A stretch of 61,814 nucleotides of DNA. Origin: Chromobacterium haemolyticum DSM 19808 (lineage in GTDB: Bacteria > Pseudomonadota > Gammaproteobacteria > Burkholderiales > Chromobacteriaceae). Below, in pieces: positions 29,756 through 38,469 of this stretch. Each line of letters starts with the position of its first letter. Positions within the stretch are counted from its first letter, which is position 1. Location: the NCBI RefSeq assembly GCF_000711885.1, contig NZ_JONK01000031.1, positions 1-61,814 of the forward strand. Reading direction: 5' to 3'. The notes under the pieces were generated by a model that saw only the letters and a list, made by a program, of their open reading frames with translations, did not search any database and had not been told where the DNA came from. The position numbers were made by a program, and so were the translations under genes.

Positions 29756-30484
29756 TTACTCGGCTTGAGCCGATTCAGCAGCCACGATCTCTTGCAGAGA
29801 CTGGGCGCGGCCTTCCAGCACCGCGTCGGCCATGCCGCGAGCGTACAGGCGGATGGCGCGGCTGGAGTCGTCGTTGCCCGGGATCACGTAATCGATGCCG
29901 TCCGGGGTGTTGTTGGTGTCAACAACGCCGATAACCGGGATACCCAGTTTCTTGGCTTCGACGATGGTGCCCTTCTGGTAGCCAGTGTCGATAACGAAGA
30001 TGGCGTCCGGCAGGCCCTTCATATCCTTGATGCCGCCCAGCGAACGCTCCAGCTTGTCGACTTCGCGTTGCAGGTCCAGCAGTTCTTTCTTGTTGTAACC
30101 GGTATCGCCAGCGGATTCCAGAATGGCGCGCTTCTCTTCAAGACGCTTGATCGACTGCTTCACGGTCTTGTAGTTGGTCAGCATGCCGCCCAGCCAGCGG
30201 TGGTCAACAAACGGCATGCCGCAACGGGCAGCTTCTTCACGTACGATCTCACGAGCCTGACGCTTGGTGCCCACGAACATGATGGAACCTTTGTTGGCGG
30301 CCAGACGACGCACATAATCCTGGGCTTCCACGAACAGCGGCAGAGTCTTTTCCAGGTTGATGATGTGAATCTTGTTGCGGCTGCCAAAGATGTACTTAGC
30401 CATCTTCGGGTTCCAGAAGCGGGTTTGGTGGCCGAAGTGAACGCCGGCCTCAAGCATTTGACGCATGGTAACGTTGGTGGACAT
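29756..30484 (-). CDS. rpsB: 30S ribosomal protein S2
   Basis: A 242-residue ribosomal protein. Family blocks include [22 protein letters not shown] at the start (given here in part), [30 protein letters not shown] and [10 protein letters not shown]. Start ATG 30484 follows AAGGAG with 8 nt spacing. A structured leader lies directly upstream (30513-30558). Confidence 0.97.
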   Translation of the reverse strand: MSTNVTMRQMLEAGVHFGHQTRFWNPKMAKYIFGSRNKIHIINLEKTLPLFVEAQDYVRRLAANKGSIMFVGTKRQAREIVREEAARCGMPFVDHRWLGGMLTNYKTVKQSIKRLEEKRAILESAGDTGYNKKELLDLQREVDKLERSLGGIKDMKGLPDAIFVIDTGYQKGTIVEAKKLGIPVIGVVDTNNTPDGIDYVIPGNDDSSRAIRLYARGMADAVLEGRAQSLQEIVAAESAQAE

Positions 30485-30512
30485 GCAAAAACTCCTTAAA
30501 GGGTTAAGCCTC

Positions 30513-30558
30513 CATCCGCGCAGACAACCTCGAAACGAGGCACCCTTTGGCGCGGATG
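30513..30558 (-). promoter_or_regulatory. Probable rpsB leader stem (S2 autoregulation)
   Basis: The rpsB mRNA leader can form an outer stem CATCCGCGC/GCGCGGATG (30513-30521 with 30550-30558) and an inner stem CCTCG/CGAGG with an AAA loop (30528-30540). S2 is known to repress its own translation through an rpsB leader in gammaproteobacteria. Calling this the equivalent is inference from position and fold. Confidence 0.5.
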
Positions 30559-30629
30559 TGCGTAATAGATGATTTTCCCCCGCCAGTATGGCAAGGGACG
30601 CGGGATTCTAGCACCGGACGGCGATCCGC

Positions 30630-30821
30630 TCAAGCCTCGTCGCGCGCCTCGCGCGCTTTTTCACGCTGACGGCGCAGTTTGCGCCGCGTCATCCGTGCCA
30701 CAAAAAAGGTGGGCAGCACGCCCAGAAAGAACAAGATGGACAGCGAAGCCAGCACGCTGTGCTGCGCCACCGCCAGCATCAGCACCACGTAAAGCCAGCC
30801 CAGCAACACGATCAGCAGCAT
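30630..30821 (-). CDS. Small predicted membrane protein
   Basis: A 63-residue protein with two hydrophobic helices (MLLIVLLGWLYVVLMLAVA and SILFFLGVLPTFFVA) and a strongly basic tail (MTRRKLRRQREKAREARDEA), giving an inner-membrane hairpin with the tail in the cytoplasm. Function unknown. The start is chosen at ATG 30821 where the hydrophobic part begins; no good ribosome site precedes it, so the call is moderate. Confidence 0.5.
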   Translation of the reverse strand: MLLIVLLGWLYVVLMLAVAQHSVLASLSILFFLGVLPTFFVARMTRRKLRRQREKAREARDEA

Positions 30822-30936
30822 ATTTAAACAATCGTTTGAATTTTCCGGCAAAGCCGACAACAATGACAGCGCCGGGTCCAGCCCATTGCGCCCGCCAACC
30901 CTCGACCGACCGATATTGTAAAGCGAGCCCCGCCCC

Positions 30937-31974
30937 ATGCAAACCGCCATTACCCGACTGCTCGACATCCAGCGCCCGCTAATCTGCCCCGGCATGAGCT
31001 ACATCGCCACCCCGGAACTGGTGGCCGCCGTCGGCAACGCCGGCGGCCTGGGCATACTCGCCACCGGCCCGCTGACACCAGAACTGACGCGACAAGCCAT
31101 CCGCCGCGTGCGCGAACTGAGCGACCGGCCCTTTGGCGTCGGCTGCACGCTCATGATGCCAGGCGCCAAGGAAAACGCCATGGTCGCCCTGGAAGAACGC
31201 GTGCCTGTGATCAATTTTTCGCTGGGCAAGGGCGATTGGCTGATTGAACGCGCTCACGCCTACGGCGGCAAGACCATCGCCACCGTGGTGACGGAAAAGC
31301 ACGCGCGCTCGGCGGAAGCCTCCGGCGCCGACGCCCTGCTGGTCACCGGCCACGAGGCCGCCGCCCACGGCGGCGCCGTCACCTCGCTGGCACTGATCCC
31401 GGCCATCCGCAAGGCCAGCGCCTTGCCCATCATCGCAGCCGGGGGCTTTGCCGACGGCCAGGGCCTGATTGCCGCGCTGGCGCTGGGCGCCGATGCCGTG
31501 GCAATGGGCACGCGACTGGCCATGAGCAAGGAAAGCCCTGTGCACCAGCGCACCAAGGAGATGATTCGGCAACGCGGCGTGGCCGACACCTTGTACTCCA
31601 AGAACTTCGACGGCCTGTGGTGCCGAGTGATGGACACCCCCGCCGCTCGCCAAGCCACGCGCAAGCCGCTTAGCCTGCTGGCCGCCGCCTGGCGCGCCAG
31701 CGCCGCCGCGCGCAAGCTGGGCATGCCCATCGCCAAAGTCGTGCTGGGCGGCCTGCTGAGCCAACCCCAAGCACTGCGGCAACTGGCGCAGTTCGGCGCC
31801 GCCACAGAATCCATCCGGCTGGCGATAGAGGACGGCGACCACGACAAAGGCGTGCAGCTGATTGGCCAGGCCCAGGGCCTGATCGACGATGTGCCCGGCG
31901 TTGCCGAGTTGTTCGAGCGCATCCTGACCGAAGCGCACGCCTGCCGGCAAAGACTCGCCGCCCTGGACCTCTGA
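30937..31974 (+). CDS. Nitronate monooxygenase family flavoprotein
   Basis: A 345-residue TIM-barrel FMN protein of the nitronate monooxygenase / 2-nitropropane dioxygenase family. Seen are CPGMSYIATPELVAAVGNAGGLGIL at the start (in part), VTGHEAAAHGGAVTSLAL with the probable active-site His, and the FMN phosphate-binding IAAGGFADGQG followed by LGADAVAMGTRLAMSKES. These enzymes oxidise propionate-3-nitronate or similar. The true substrate here is unknown. A bidirectional terminator separates it from the convergent typA. Confidence 0.88.
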   Translation: MQTAITRLLDIQRPLICPGMSYIATPELVAAVGNAGGLGILATGPLTPELTRQAIRRVRELSDRPFGVGCTLMMPGAKENAMVALEERVPVINFSLGKGDWLIERAHAYGGKTIATVVTEKHARSAEASGADALLVTGHEAAAHGGAVTSLALIPAIRKASALPIIAAGGFADGQGLIAALALGADAVAMGTRLAMSKESPVHQRTKEMIRQRGVADTLYSKNFDGLWCRVMDTPAARQATRKPLSLLAAAWRASAAARKLGMPIAKVVLGGLLSQPQALRQLAQFGAATESIRLAIEDGDHDKGVQLIGQAQGLIDDVPGVAELFERILTEAHACRQRLAALDL

Positions 31975-31980
31975 CAAATA

Positions 31981-32017
31981 AAAAACCGCCGCCCCCATTA
32001 AGGGAACGGCGGTTTTT
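31981..32017. terminator. Bidirectional intrinsic terminator
   Basis: AAAAACCGCCG at 31981-31991 pairs with CGGCGGTTTTT at 32007-32017. It serves the plus-strand nitronate monooxygenase gene and the minus-strand typA gene. Confidence 0.85.
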
Positions 32018-32033
32018 GCAAGGCCAGCGTGAA

Positions 32034-33854
32034 TCAGGACGCGGCGTTGGCTTTGGCCATCTTGCGACGATCCGATTCGTTCAGATAACGCTTGCGGATG
32101 CGGATGGACTTCGGCGTGATTTCCACCAACTCGTCGTCGTCGATGAACTCCACCGCGGACTCCAAGGTCAACTTGATCGGCGTGGTCAAACGCACGGCTT
32201 CGTCGGTGCCGGAGGCGCGCACGTTGGTCAACTGCTTGCCCTTGACCGGGTTCACCACCAGATCGTTGTCGCGGCTATGAATACCGATGATCATGCCTTC
32301 GTACAGCTTCTCGCCCGGGGCCACGAACATGCGGCCGCGGTCTTCCAGCTTCCACAGCGCGTAAGCCACCGCTTCGCCGTTCTCTTGCGAGATCAGCACG
32401 CCGTTGTGACGACCCGGCATATCCGGCTTGACCGGCGCGTAGTCGTCGAACACGTGGCTCATCAAGCCGGTGCCGCGAGTCATGGTCATGAAGTCGGACT
32501 GGAAGCCGATCAGACCGCGCGCCGGAATATGGTATTCCAGGCGAGTGCGGCCGTTGCCGTCGGATTCCATATTGGTCAGTTCGCCGCGGCGACGACCGAT
32601 TTCTTCCATCACGCCGCCCTGGTGATCGTCTTCCAGGTCGATGGTCAGGTTTTCGTACGGCTCGCACTTCTGGCCGTCGATCTCCTTGAACACCACGCGC
32701 GGCTTGGCCACGGCCATTTCAAAGCCTTCGCGACGCATGTTTTCCAGCAGAATGGTCAGGTGCAGCTCGCCACGACCGGACACGCGGAACACGTCGGAGT
32801 CGCCGGTGTCTTCCACGCGCAGCGCCACATTGGTCAGCAGTTCCTTGGTCAGACGATCGCGGATTTGACGCGAGGTCACGAACTTGCCTTCGGTGCCGGC
32901 CAGCGGCGAGGAGTTCACCATGAAGTCCATGGTCAGCGTCGGCTCATCCACGGACAGCATCGGCAGGCCTACCGGCTGCTCTTTGTCGCAAATGGTCACG
33001 CCGATGCCGATATCCTCGATGCCGGAGATGATGATGATGTCGCCCGCCTCGGCTTCTTCAACCGGAACGCGGTCCAGGCCCTGATAACCCAGAACTTGGT
33101 TGATGCGGCCGGAAGCCACTTGATCGTCATGGTTCATCACCACCACTTGCTGACCCGGCTTGATGCGGCCGTTCAGCACGCGGCCCACGCCCAGGCGGCC
33201 AGTGTAAGTGGAGTAGTCCAGCGCGGAAATCTGCAGTTGCAGCGGCGCGTCGGCGCTGCCCGGCGGGGTCGGCACGTGCTTGAGCACGGTGTCGAACAGC
33301 GGGCGCATATTGTCGGACTCTTCTTCCAGCTCCAGCTTGGCGAAACCGTTCAGGCCGGAAGCGTAGATAATGGGGAAGTCCAGCTGTTCGTCAGTCGCGC
33401 CCAGCTTGTCGAACAGGTCGAAAGTCTGATCCACCACCCAGTCCGGACGCGCGCCCGGACGATCCACCTTGTTGATCACCACGATCGGGCGCAGACCCAG
33501 CGCCAGCGCTTTCTTGGTGACGAAACGGGTTTGCGGCATCGGGCCTTCTACGGCGTCAACCAACAGCAGCACGCCGTCCACCATGCCCAACACGCGCTCA
33601 ACTTCGCCGCCGAAGTCGGCGTGTCCCGGAGTGTCGACGATATTGATGTGCACGCCTTCGTATTCGATGGCGGTGTTTTTGGCCAGAATGGTGATGCCGC
33701 GTTCTTTTTCAAGATCGTTGCTGTCCATTACACGCTCGTCCACCTGCTGGTTCTCGCGGAAGGTACCGGATTGACGCAGCAGTTGGTCTACAAGCGTGGT
33801 CTTGCCATGGTCGACGTGGGCGATGATGGCGATATTGCGAATTTGTCGGGTCAT
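32034..33854 (-). CDS. typA: Translational GTPase TypA/BipA
   Basis: A 606-residue ribosome-associated GTPase important at low temperature and under stress. G motifs are AHVDHGKTT (G1, about residues 11-19), the effector-region [19 protein letters not shown] (G3) and [15 protein letters not shown] (G4), followed by beta-barrel, EF-G-like and unique C-terminal domains. The family start is [17 protein letters not shown], so ATG 33854 is taken. No Shine-Dalgarno is visible; the leader instead carries CCTCCTCC just before the start. Confidence 0.96.
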   Translation of the reverse strand: MTRQIRNIAIIAHVDHGKTTLVDQLLRQSGTFRENQQVDERVMDSNDLEKERGITILAKNTAIEYEGVHINIVDTPGHADFGGEVERVLGMVDGVLLLVDAVEGPMPQTRFVTKKALALGLRPIVVINKVDRPGARPDWVVDQTFDLFDKLGATDEQLDFPIIYASGLNGFAKLELEEESDNMRPLFDTVLKHVPTPPGSADAPLQLQISALDYSTYTGRLGVGRVLNGRIKPGQQVVVMNHDDQVASGRINQVLGYQGLDRVPVEEAEAGDIIIISGIEDIGIGVTICDKEQPVGLPMLSVDEPTLTMDFMVNSSPLAGTEGKFVTSRQIRDRLTKELLTNVALRVEDTGDSDVFRVSGRGELHLTILLENMRREGFEMAVAKPRVVFKEIDGQKCEPYENLTIDLEDDHQGGVMEEIGRRRGELTNMESDGNGRTRLEYHIPARGLIGFQSDFMTMTRGTGLMSHVFDDYAPVKPDMPGRHNGVLISQENGEAVAYALWKLEDRGRMFVAPGEKLYEGMIIGIHSRDNDLVVNPVKGKQLTNVRASGTDEAVRLTTPIKLTLESAVEFIDDDELVEITPKSIRIRKRYLNESDRRKMAKANAAS

Positions 33855-33993
33855 TTTTGGAGGAGGATGGATACAGAAAAATCGCTGGATAATAGCACAA
33901 AAAACAGTCCCTACCAAAAATTCCGGCGGGCGACAAGCGTTGGGCTTTTGCGTACACTGCGCGGCAAACCGATTTTCGACGAGGAAACGCGCT

Positions 33994-34869
33994 ATGTACG
34001 ACTGGAACGCCTTATGGAAGGAACACGAGGCCTACCGCACCGGCTACGCCGTCCAGCACAACGACGCCAACCAGTTGGCAGACGCCTTGTCCGCCACGCT
34101 GATCAAGCCGGCCGCGGACATAGAAGACGTGGCCGTCTACGACAATGGCGACCGCTACCTGCTGGCCGGCCACAAAGACGGCCTGCAACTGCTGGAGATC
34201 GCCAAGCACAGCCTGTTCGACATCACACTGCGCTTCGTCACCGAGGACGAGGAGCAGGACATCGCCCCGCCCTACATCGAAATCCATGTCGACAACCTGG
34301 CCACTGAAGAGCAGGCGGTCTGGCGCGCCGCGGTCAGCCGCGACGAAGAAGGCCGGATCTGGGTAGGCAAGCGCGCGCTGGACGAAGGCGTGGTGCCGGC
34401 CATGCCCTTCGACGAACTGTCCTTCACCGACAACGCCCGCTTCCGCGAAGCATTGACCCGCGTTTGGCACGAAGACCTGCCGCAACTGAAACCCGCCCTG
34501 GACGCTTGGTTCCAGCACGGCGCGCTGAGCGCTCCGGCCGACGAGCCCGCCCACTACGGCGACGCCGCGCGGGTGCGGCAGATTTGCGACCGCTACGCCG
34601 AGATCGTACGTCGCGAACAGGCGCTGCTGTCGCGCCAGTTCAGCGACCCGGAACTGCACCTGATCGCCCAAGTACTGAAAGGCGTGCATTTCGACGACGC
34701 CGCCGCCTGCCGCGGCGTGTGGCTGGCGGTGGAGGCGCGCATCATCGAGGAAGAACTGGATCAGCAGTGGAAAGTGGACGGGGAAAAGCTCCTAACCAAG
34801 ATGAAGGCGCTCAGCTATGCGCAGGAAGTGGCGCTGATAGAAGCGCTGTCGCCGTTGCCGTCCAACTGA
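33994..34869 (+). CDS. Conserved-looking cytoplasmic protein of unknown function
   Basis: A 291-residue acidic soluble protein without signal peptide or membrane segments. It begins MYDWNALWKEHEAYRTGYA; the middle is beta-rich (VAVYDNGDRYLLAGHKDGLQ), and the C-terminal third is helical (YAEIVRREQALLSRQFSDPE). I do not recognise the family. ATG 33994 has GAGGAAA about 6-7 nt upstream; the frame is open further upstream but that part crosses the typA start region and is not coding. It is divergent from typA. Confidence 0.7.
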   Translation: MYDWNALWKEHEAYRTGYAVQHNDANQLADALSATLIKPAADIEDVAVYDNGDRYLLAGHKDGLQLLEIAKHSLFDITLRFVTEDEEQDIAPPYIEIHVDNLATEEQAVWRAAVSRDEEGRIWVGKRALDEGVVPAMPFDELSFTDNARFREALTRVWHEDLPQLKPALDAWFQHGALSAPADEPAHYGDAARVRQICDRYAEIVRREQALLSRQFSDPELHLIAQVLKGVHFDDAAACRGVWLAVEARIIEEELDQQWKVDGEKLLTKMKALSYAQEVALIEALSPLPSN

Positions 34870-34989
34870 ACACCTGAAACCGGAACGCGGGTAAAATGCC
34901 CCCGATCCGAGCAATCACTCCAATATATCCAAGCGACCGGCCCCGCCAGCACGCGCCGCGCCGGCCCTCATCGAGAAAGACTGAAAGAT

Positions 34990-36297
34990 ATGGCTCAAAC
35001 AAGCGCCCTGAGACAACTTCCGCAAAGCAACTTGTTCCGCCCCGGCGACGTTTTCGTCTTGTTCGGCGAACTGTTCGGCCGCGGCTACGCCAACGGCCTG
35101 ATCAATGAAGCGCGCAAGGCCGGCATGGACATCATCGGCATGACCGTGGGCCGCCGCGACGAAAACAACCAACTACGCCCGCTGAACGAGGAAGAATTGG
35201 CCGCGGCCGAAGCCAATCTGGGCGGCCGCGTGATCAATGTGCCGCTGATGGCCGGCTTTGACCAGGATGGCTCGCCGACGCCAACCGAGCTGCTGGCCTC
35301 CCTGACCCTGAAAAGCTGGCAGGACGACAAACTGGACTGGGCTCACATCGAACAATGCCGCCAAATCGGCGTGCAGCGCTTCAAGGATGGGGTTGCCAAG
35401 GCGATGGCCCAGCTGGACGCCATGATCGACGACGGCCGCAACGTGTTCTTCGCCCACACCATGGCCGGCGGCATTCCCAAAGCCAAGGTCTTCCTGGCCA
35501 TCGCCAACCGCGTCTACAAGGGCCGCGGCGAGCGCTTCCTGTCCACCCAGGCGCTGCTGGACAGCGATCTGGGCAAGCTGATCCTGCAAAACTTCGACGA
35601 AGTCACCGCCAACACCTTCCAGCACCTGATAGACGGCAGCGCGGCGCTGCGCAGCCGGCTGGAAGCCGCAGGCGGTCAGGTGCGCTACACCGCCTACGGC
35701 TACCACGGCACCGAGATCCTGATCGACGGCGATTACCAGTGGCAGACCTATACCAACTACACCCAGGGCTACGCCAAGATGCGCCTGGAAAACATCGCCC
35801 GCGCCGCCTGGGAACAGGGCGTCAAGGCCACGGTGTTCAACTGCCCGGAAATCCGCACCAACTCCTCGGACATCTTCGTCGGCGTGGAGCTGCCGCTGCT
35901 GGCGTTGCTGCGCGCCTTGAAACGCGAGGACGGCGGCGCTTGGGCCGACGCGCAATGGCAAGCCTGCGCCGCCCTGCTGCAGGACGGCCACACGCTGGAA
36001 GAAGTACTGGAGAAGATAGACGCGCTCAATAGCGGCGAGGTGATGTGCGGCTTCCGCAATTTCGACGCCTGGCCGATGCCGAACAGCCCGGAGCTGGCCG
36101 AGGTGATGATAGGCACGTCCGACGCCATCGTGGATATGCACCAGGACAAGAAGGCCTTGATCACCGACCACCTGAGCAGCCTGGTGATCGACGCCACCGG
36201 CCCGCTGATGTTCCACGAAGCCGCCGCGCCCGCCGGCCCGGTGCTGTGGCTGAACCACGACATCATCGCGCGCCATCTGAACCGGATGCACGGCTAA
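34990..36297 (+). CDS. Conserved protein of unknown function, possibly FabMG-family-like
   Basis: A 435-residue soluble protein beginning MAQTSALRQLPQSNLFRPGDVFVLFGEL in pieces, with GRGYANGLINEARKAGMDIIGMTVGRRDE, which looks like a Rossmann-type dinucleotide-binding start. Later it has FFAHTMAGGIPKAKVFLAIANR, YHGTEILIDGDYQWQTYTNY and ITDHLSSLVIDATGPLMF. From memory, similar proteins in Burkholderiales are labelled FabMG-type enoyl-ACP reductase, but I cannot verify that, so no symbol is given. No close gene context helps. A clear terminator follows. Confidence 0.8.
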   Translation: MAQTSALRQLPQSNLFRPGDVFVLFGELFGRGYANGLINEARKAGMDIIGMTVGRRDENNQLRPLNEEELAAAEANLGGRVINVPLMAGFDQDGSPTPTELLASLTLKSWQDDKLDWAHIEQCRQIGVQRFKDGVAKAMAQLDAMIDDGRNVFFAHTMAGGIPKAKVFLAIANRVYKGRGERFLSTQALLDSDLGKLILQNFDEVTANTFQHLIDGSAALRSRLEAAGGQVRYTAYGYHGTEILIDGDYQWQTYTNYTQGYAKMRLENIARAAWEQGVKATVFNCPEIRTNSSDIFVGVELPLLALLRALKREDGGAWADAQWQACAALLQDGHTLEEVLEKIDALNSGEVMCGFRNFDAWPMPNSPELAEVMIGTSDAIVDMHQDKKALITDHLSSLVIDATGPLMFHEAAAPAGPVLWLNHDIIARHLNRMHG

Positions 36298-36328
36298 GCC
36301 CGCTCCGCCCGAGGCCACACACAAACCG

Positions 36329-36353
36329 GCGCGCCCATCTGGGCGCGCTTTTT
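36329..36353 (+). terminator. Intrinsic terminator
   Basis: GCGCGCCC/GGGCGCGC perfect stem (36329-36336 with 36341-36348), loop ATCT, followed by TTTTTC. It lies 31 bp after the stop of the gene ending at 36297. Confidence 0.85.
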
Positions 36354-36371
36354 CATTCAACGCACCTCTCA

Positions 36372-36515
36372 GAACGTGTAGACGATCTCGCAAGCAAGAG
36401 CGAGACAAGGCGAGAACCGCCGAGAAAGCGGAATGGTCATACGGCACATGAGCATTTCGAATGCGGCACTCACCGGGCCGCGCCTCACGACGCGCAGCAG
36501 ATCGTAAACAGCTTC
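36372..36515 (+). repeat. MITE-like element copy 5, abutting a stop codon
   Basis: 144 bp, orientation A, ends GAACGTGTAGACGATCT and AGATCGTAAACAGCTTC. It has a perfect TCA/TCA target duplication (36369-36371 and 36516-36518). The right TCA is the complement of the TGA stop codon of the quinone oxidoreductase gene. Confidence 0.87.
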
Positions 36516-37502
36516 TCAGCCCGCCAACACCGGAAACAAGGTCAACACCACCTTCCCCAGATTGCGGTTGGCCTCCACGTAGGCGTGCGCATCGGCTACC
36601 TGAGTCAAGGGGTAGCTGGAATCCAGCGTCAGGCGCAGCTTGCCCTGCTCCAGCGCCGGCAAAATCCGAGCTTCCACCGCCCGCGCCAAGCGCGCCTTCA
36701 CTTCCAAGGGCTGCGGCCGCAGCGTGGAACCGATCAGCGCGATGCGCTTCATCAGCAGTGCTCCAAGATTCAGCTCCGCCTTGGCGCCGCCGAGCAGGCC
36801 GATATTGACCAACCGCCCATCCGGCTTCAAGGTCGACAGATTATCGTTCAGATAGCTGGCGCCCACCGGGTCCAGCACCACGTCGACGCCTCCCCAGTCC
36901 TTGACCATGGGCCCGAAGGCCGGCGTCTGCCGGTAGTTGAACGCCTGGACCGCGCCCAACTCGCGGCAAAACGCCGCCTTCTCCTCGCTGCCCGCGCTGG
37001 CGTAGGCCTGCGCGCCCAATAGACCAGCCAACTGGATTGCCGCCGCGCCCACGCCGCTGGCGCCGGCGTGCACCAGCACAGTCTCTCCGGCCTGCAAGCT
37101 GGCTTTTTCCACCAGATTGAACCAGGCCGTCATCCAGGCCTCGGGCAGGCTGGCCGCCTCCACCCAGGACAGCCAGTCCGGCTTGGCGATGGCCAGGGCT
37201 TCTTCCAGCACCGCGTATTCCGCGTAGCCGCCACCGCTGATCAGGCCGAACACCGCATCTCCAGGCTGAAAACGCGAACCCGCGTCCACCTCTTCCACCA
37301 CCCCGGCCACCTCCAGACCCAGAATGGGGCTGGCGCCCGGCGGGGGCGGATAATGTCCGGCGCGCTGCGCCAGATCGGCGCGATTGACGCCCGCGGCCAT
37401 GACCCGCACCAATAGCTGCCCGGCGCCCCGAAGCGGCGGCGCGATTTCGTCCACCTGCAAGGTGTCGACTCCGCCTGGAGCCGACTGCACAACTGCCAAC
37501 AT
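36516..37502 (-). CDS. NAD(P)H quinone oxidoreductase (zinc-free MDR family, PIG3-like)
   Basis: A 328-residue medium-chain dehydrogenase/reductase. N-terminal GroES-like part (RVMAAGVNRADLAQRAGHYPPP), then the Rossmann domain with VLVHAGASGVGAAAIQLAG. The zinc-binding cysteines of alcohol dehydrogenases are absent and the AGVNRADL motif fits the quinone oxidoreductase branch. Start ATG 37502 has AGGGGG upstream; an earlier in-frame start (37538) would add 12 residues. Its TGA stop is the TCA target next to repeat copy 5. Confidence 0.9.
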   Translation of the reverse strand: MLAVVQSAPGGVDTLQVDEIAPPLRGAGQLLVRVMAAGVNRADLAQRAGHYPPPPGASPILGLEVAGVVEEVDAGSRFQPGDAVFGLISGGGYAEYAVLEEALAIAKPDWLSWVEAASLPEAWMTAWFNLVEKASLQAGETVLVHAGASGVGAAAIQLAGLLGAQAYASAGSEEKAAFCRELGAVQAFNYRQTPAFGPMVKDWGGVDVVLDPVGASYLNDNLSTLKPDGRLVNIGLLGGAKAELNLGALLMKRIALIGSTLRPQPLEVKARLARAVEARILPALEQGKLRLTLDSSYPLTQVADAHAYVEANRNLGKVVLTLFPVLAG

Positions 37503-37635
37503 ACGTCCCCCTTCCACTGACAAACAACTGATTAGCAATACAAAAATTTTGCCAAGCCGGGCTTGGACGAGTATGATTTCGGCCCTTGCCTGGATACCGC
37601 GCGTCGGACCGAGGCAGGACTACCGTCTCGCAACA

Positions 37636-37668
37636 CTGGGTTCCCTCACCCCAATCCAAACAAAAAGG
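37636..37668 (+). promoter_or_regulatory. Probable preQ1-I riboswitch upstream of the queuosine precursor transporter
   Basis: The leader reads CTGGGTTCCCTCACCCCA then an A-rich tail ending AAAAAGG. TGGG (37637-37640) pairs with CCCA (37650-37653) as P1; the loop CCT (37644-37646) can pair with AGG (37666-37668) to form the pseudoknot. The arrangement closely follows the preQ1-I (H-type pseudoknot) class, especially the Thermoanaerobacter tengcongensis example. The AAGG in the tail is also the ribosome site, 8 nt before the ATG, so ligand binding would hide it and lower translation. Confidence 0.75.
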
Positions 37669-37676
37669 CCGACATC

Positions 37677-38342
37677 ATGTTTAGCTTTACCCGCCAACAG
37701 CGGCTGTCCGCGCTGCTGTGGCTGTCCCTGTTCCACATCGCCATCATCGCGTCCAGCAATTATCTGGTCCAACTGCCCATCACCGTGTTCGGCTTCCACA
37801 CCACCTGGGGCGCGTTCACCTTTCCGTTCATCTTCCTGGCCACCGACCTGACCGTGCGCGTGTTCGGCGCACAGCTTGCCCGTCGCATCATTTTCGCGGC
37901 AATGTTGCCGGCACTGGCGATCTCTTACCTGATCTCCACCTTGTTCTACCAAGGCGCCTGGCAAGGCGTCGCCGCGCTGGCCAGCTTCAACCTTTTCGTC
38001 GCCCGCATCGCCGTCGCCAGCTTCGCCGCCTACGCGCTGGGCCAAATCCTGGACGTGCAGGTGTTCAACCGCTTGCGACAGTTGAAAACCTGGTGGATCG
38101 CTCCGGCCTCGGCCATGTTGTTCGGCAATATCAGCGACACGCTGGCCTTCTTCTTCATTGCCTTCTACCAGAGCAGCGACCCGTTCATGGCCGCCAACTG
38201 GGTGGAAATAGCGCTAGTGGACTACAGCTTCAAACTACTGATCTGCCTGCTGTTCTTCCTGCCCATGTACGGCGTGATCCTGAACCGCATCCTGAAGCAA
38301 CTGAGCTTGCGCGGCGTGGAGCCGCAGCTGCGCGCGGCCTGA
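37677..38342 (+). CDS. yhhQ: Queuosine precursor transporter YhhQ (VUT family)
   Basis: A 221-residue inner-membrane protein with about six helices; members import preQ0/preQ1 for queuosine tRNA modification. Typical stretches are SNYLVQLPITVFG, TFPFIFLATDLTVRVFG, and GNISDTLAFFFIAF. Start ATG 37677 follows the riboswitch-like leader; an open frame continues upstream through that leader and is rejected. Its TGA stop directly abuts a short end fragment of the dispersed repeat. Confidence 0.93.
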   Translation: MFSFTRQQRLSALLWLSLFHIAIIASSNYLVQLPITVFGFHTTWGAFTFPFIFLATDLTVRVFGAQLARRIIFAAMLPALAISYLISTLFYQGAWQGVAALASFNLFVARIAVASFAAYALGQILDVQVFNRLRQLKTWWIAPASAMLFGNISDTLAFFFIAFYQSSDPFMAANWVEIALVDYSFKLLICLLFFLPMYGVILNRILKQLSLRGVEPQLRAA

Positions 38343-38360
38343 GAACGTGTCCATGATCTG
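38343..38360. repeat. End fragment of the MITE-like element
   Basis: GAACGTGTCCATGATCTG directly after the yhhQ TGA stop matches the repeat terminus (compare GAACGTGTAGACGATCT at 36372). No core or second end is seen downstream, so this is a decayed or deleted copy; orientation cannot be decided. Confidence 0.6.
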
Positions 38361-38469
38361 AGCCGCCCCGCCTTCAGATCAAACGCCCCCAGCAGATGGG
38401 GGCCGACACGGCCTTTTCCAACGCGCCGACACAAGCCAAACACGGCCGGATTGATTACAATCGGCCATC

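Noticed and set aside
38451-38464. FNR/ANR-like box TTGATTACAATCGG before ccoI
   Set aside because: It matches eight of the ten fixed bases of the FNR consensus, but it lies only 6 bp before the ATG, too close to act as an activator site for a promoter of this gene unless the start codon or transcript is misplaced.
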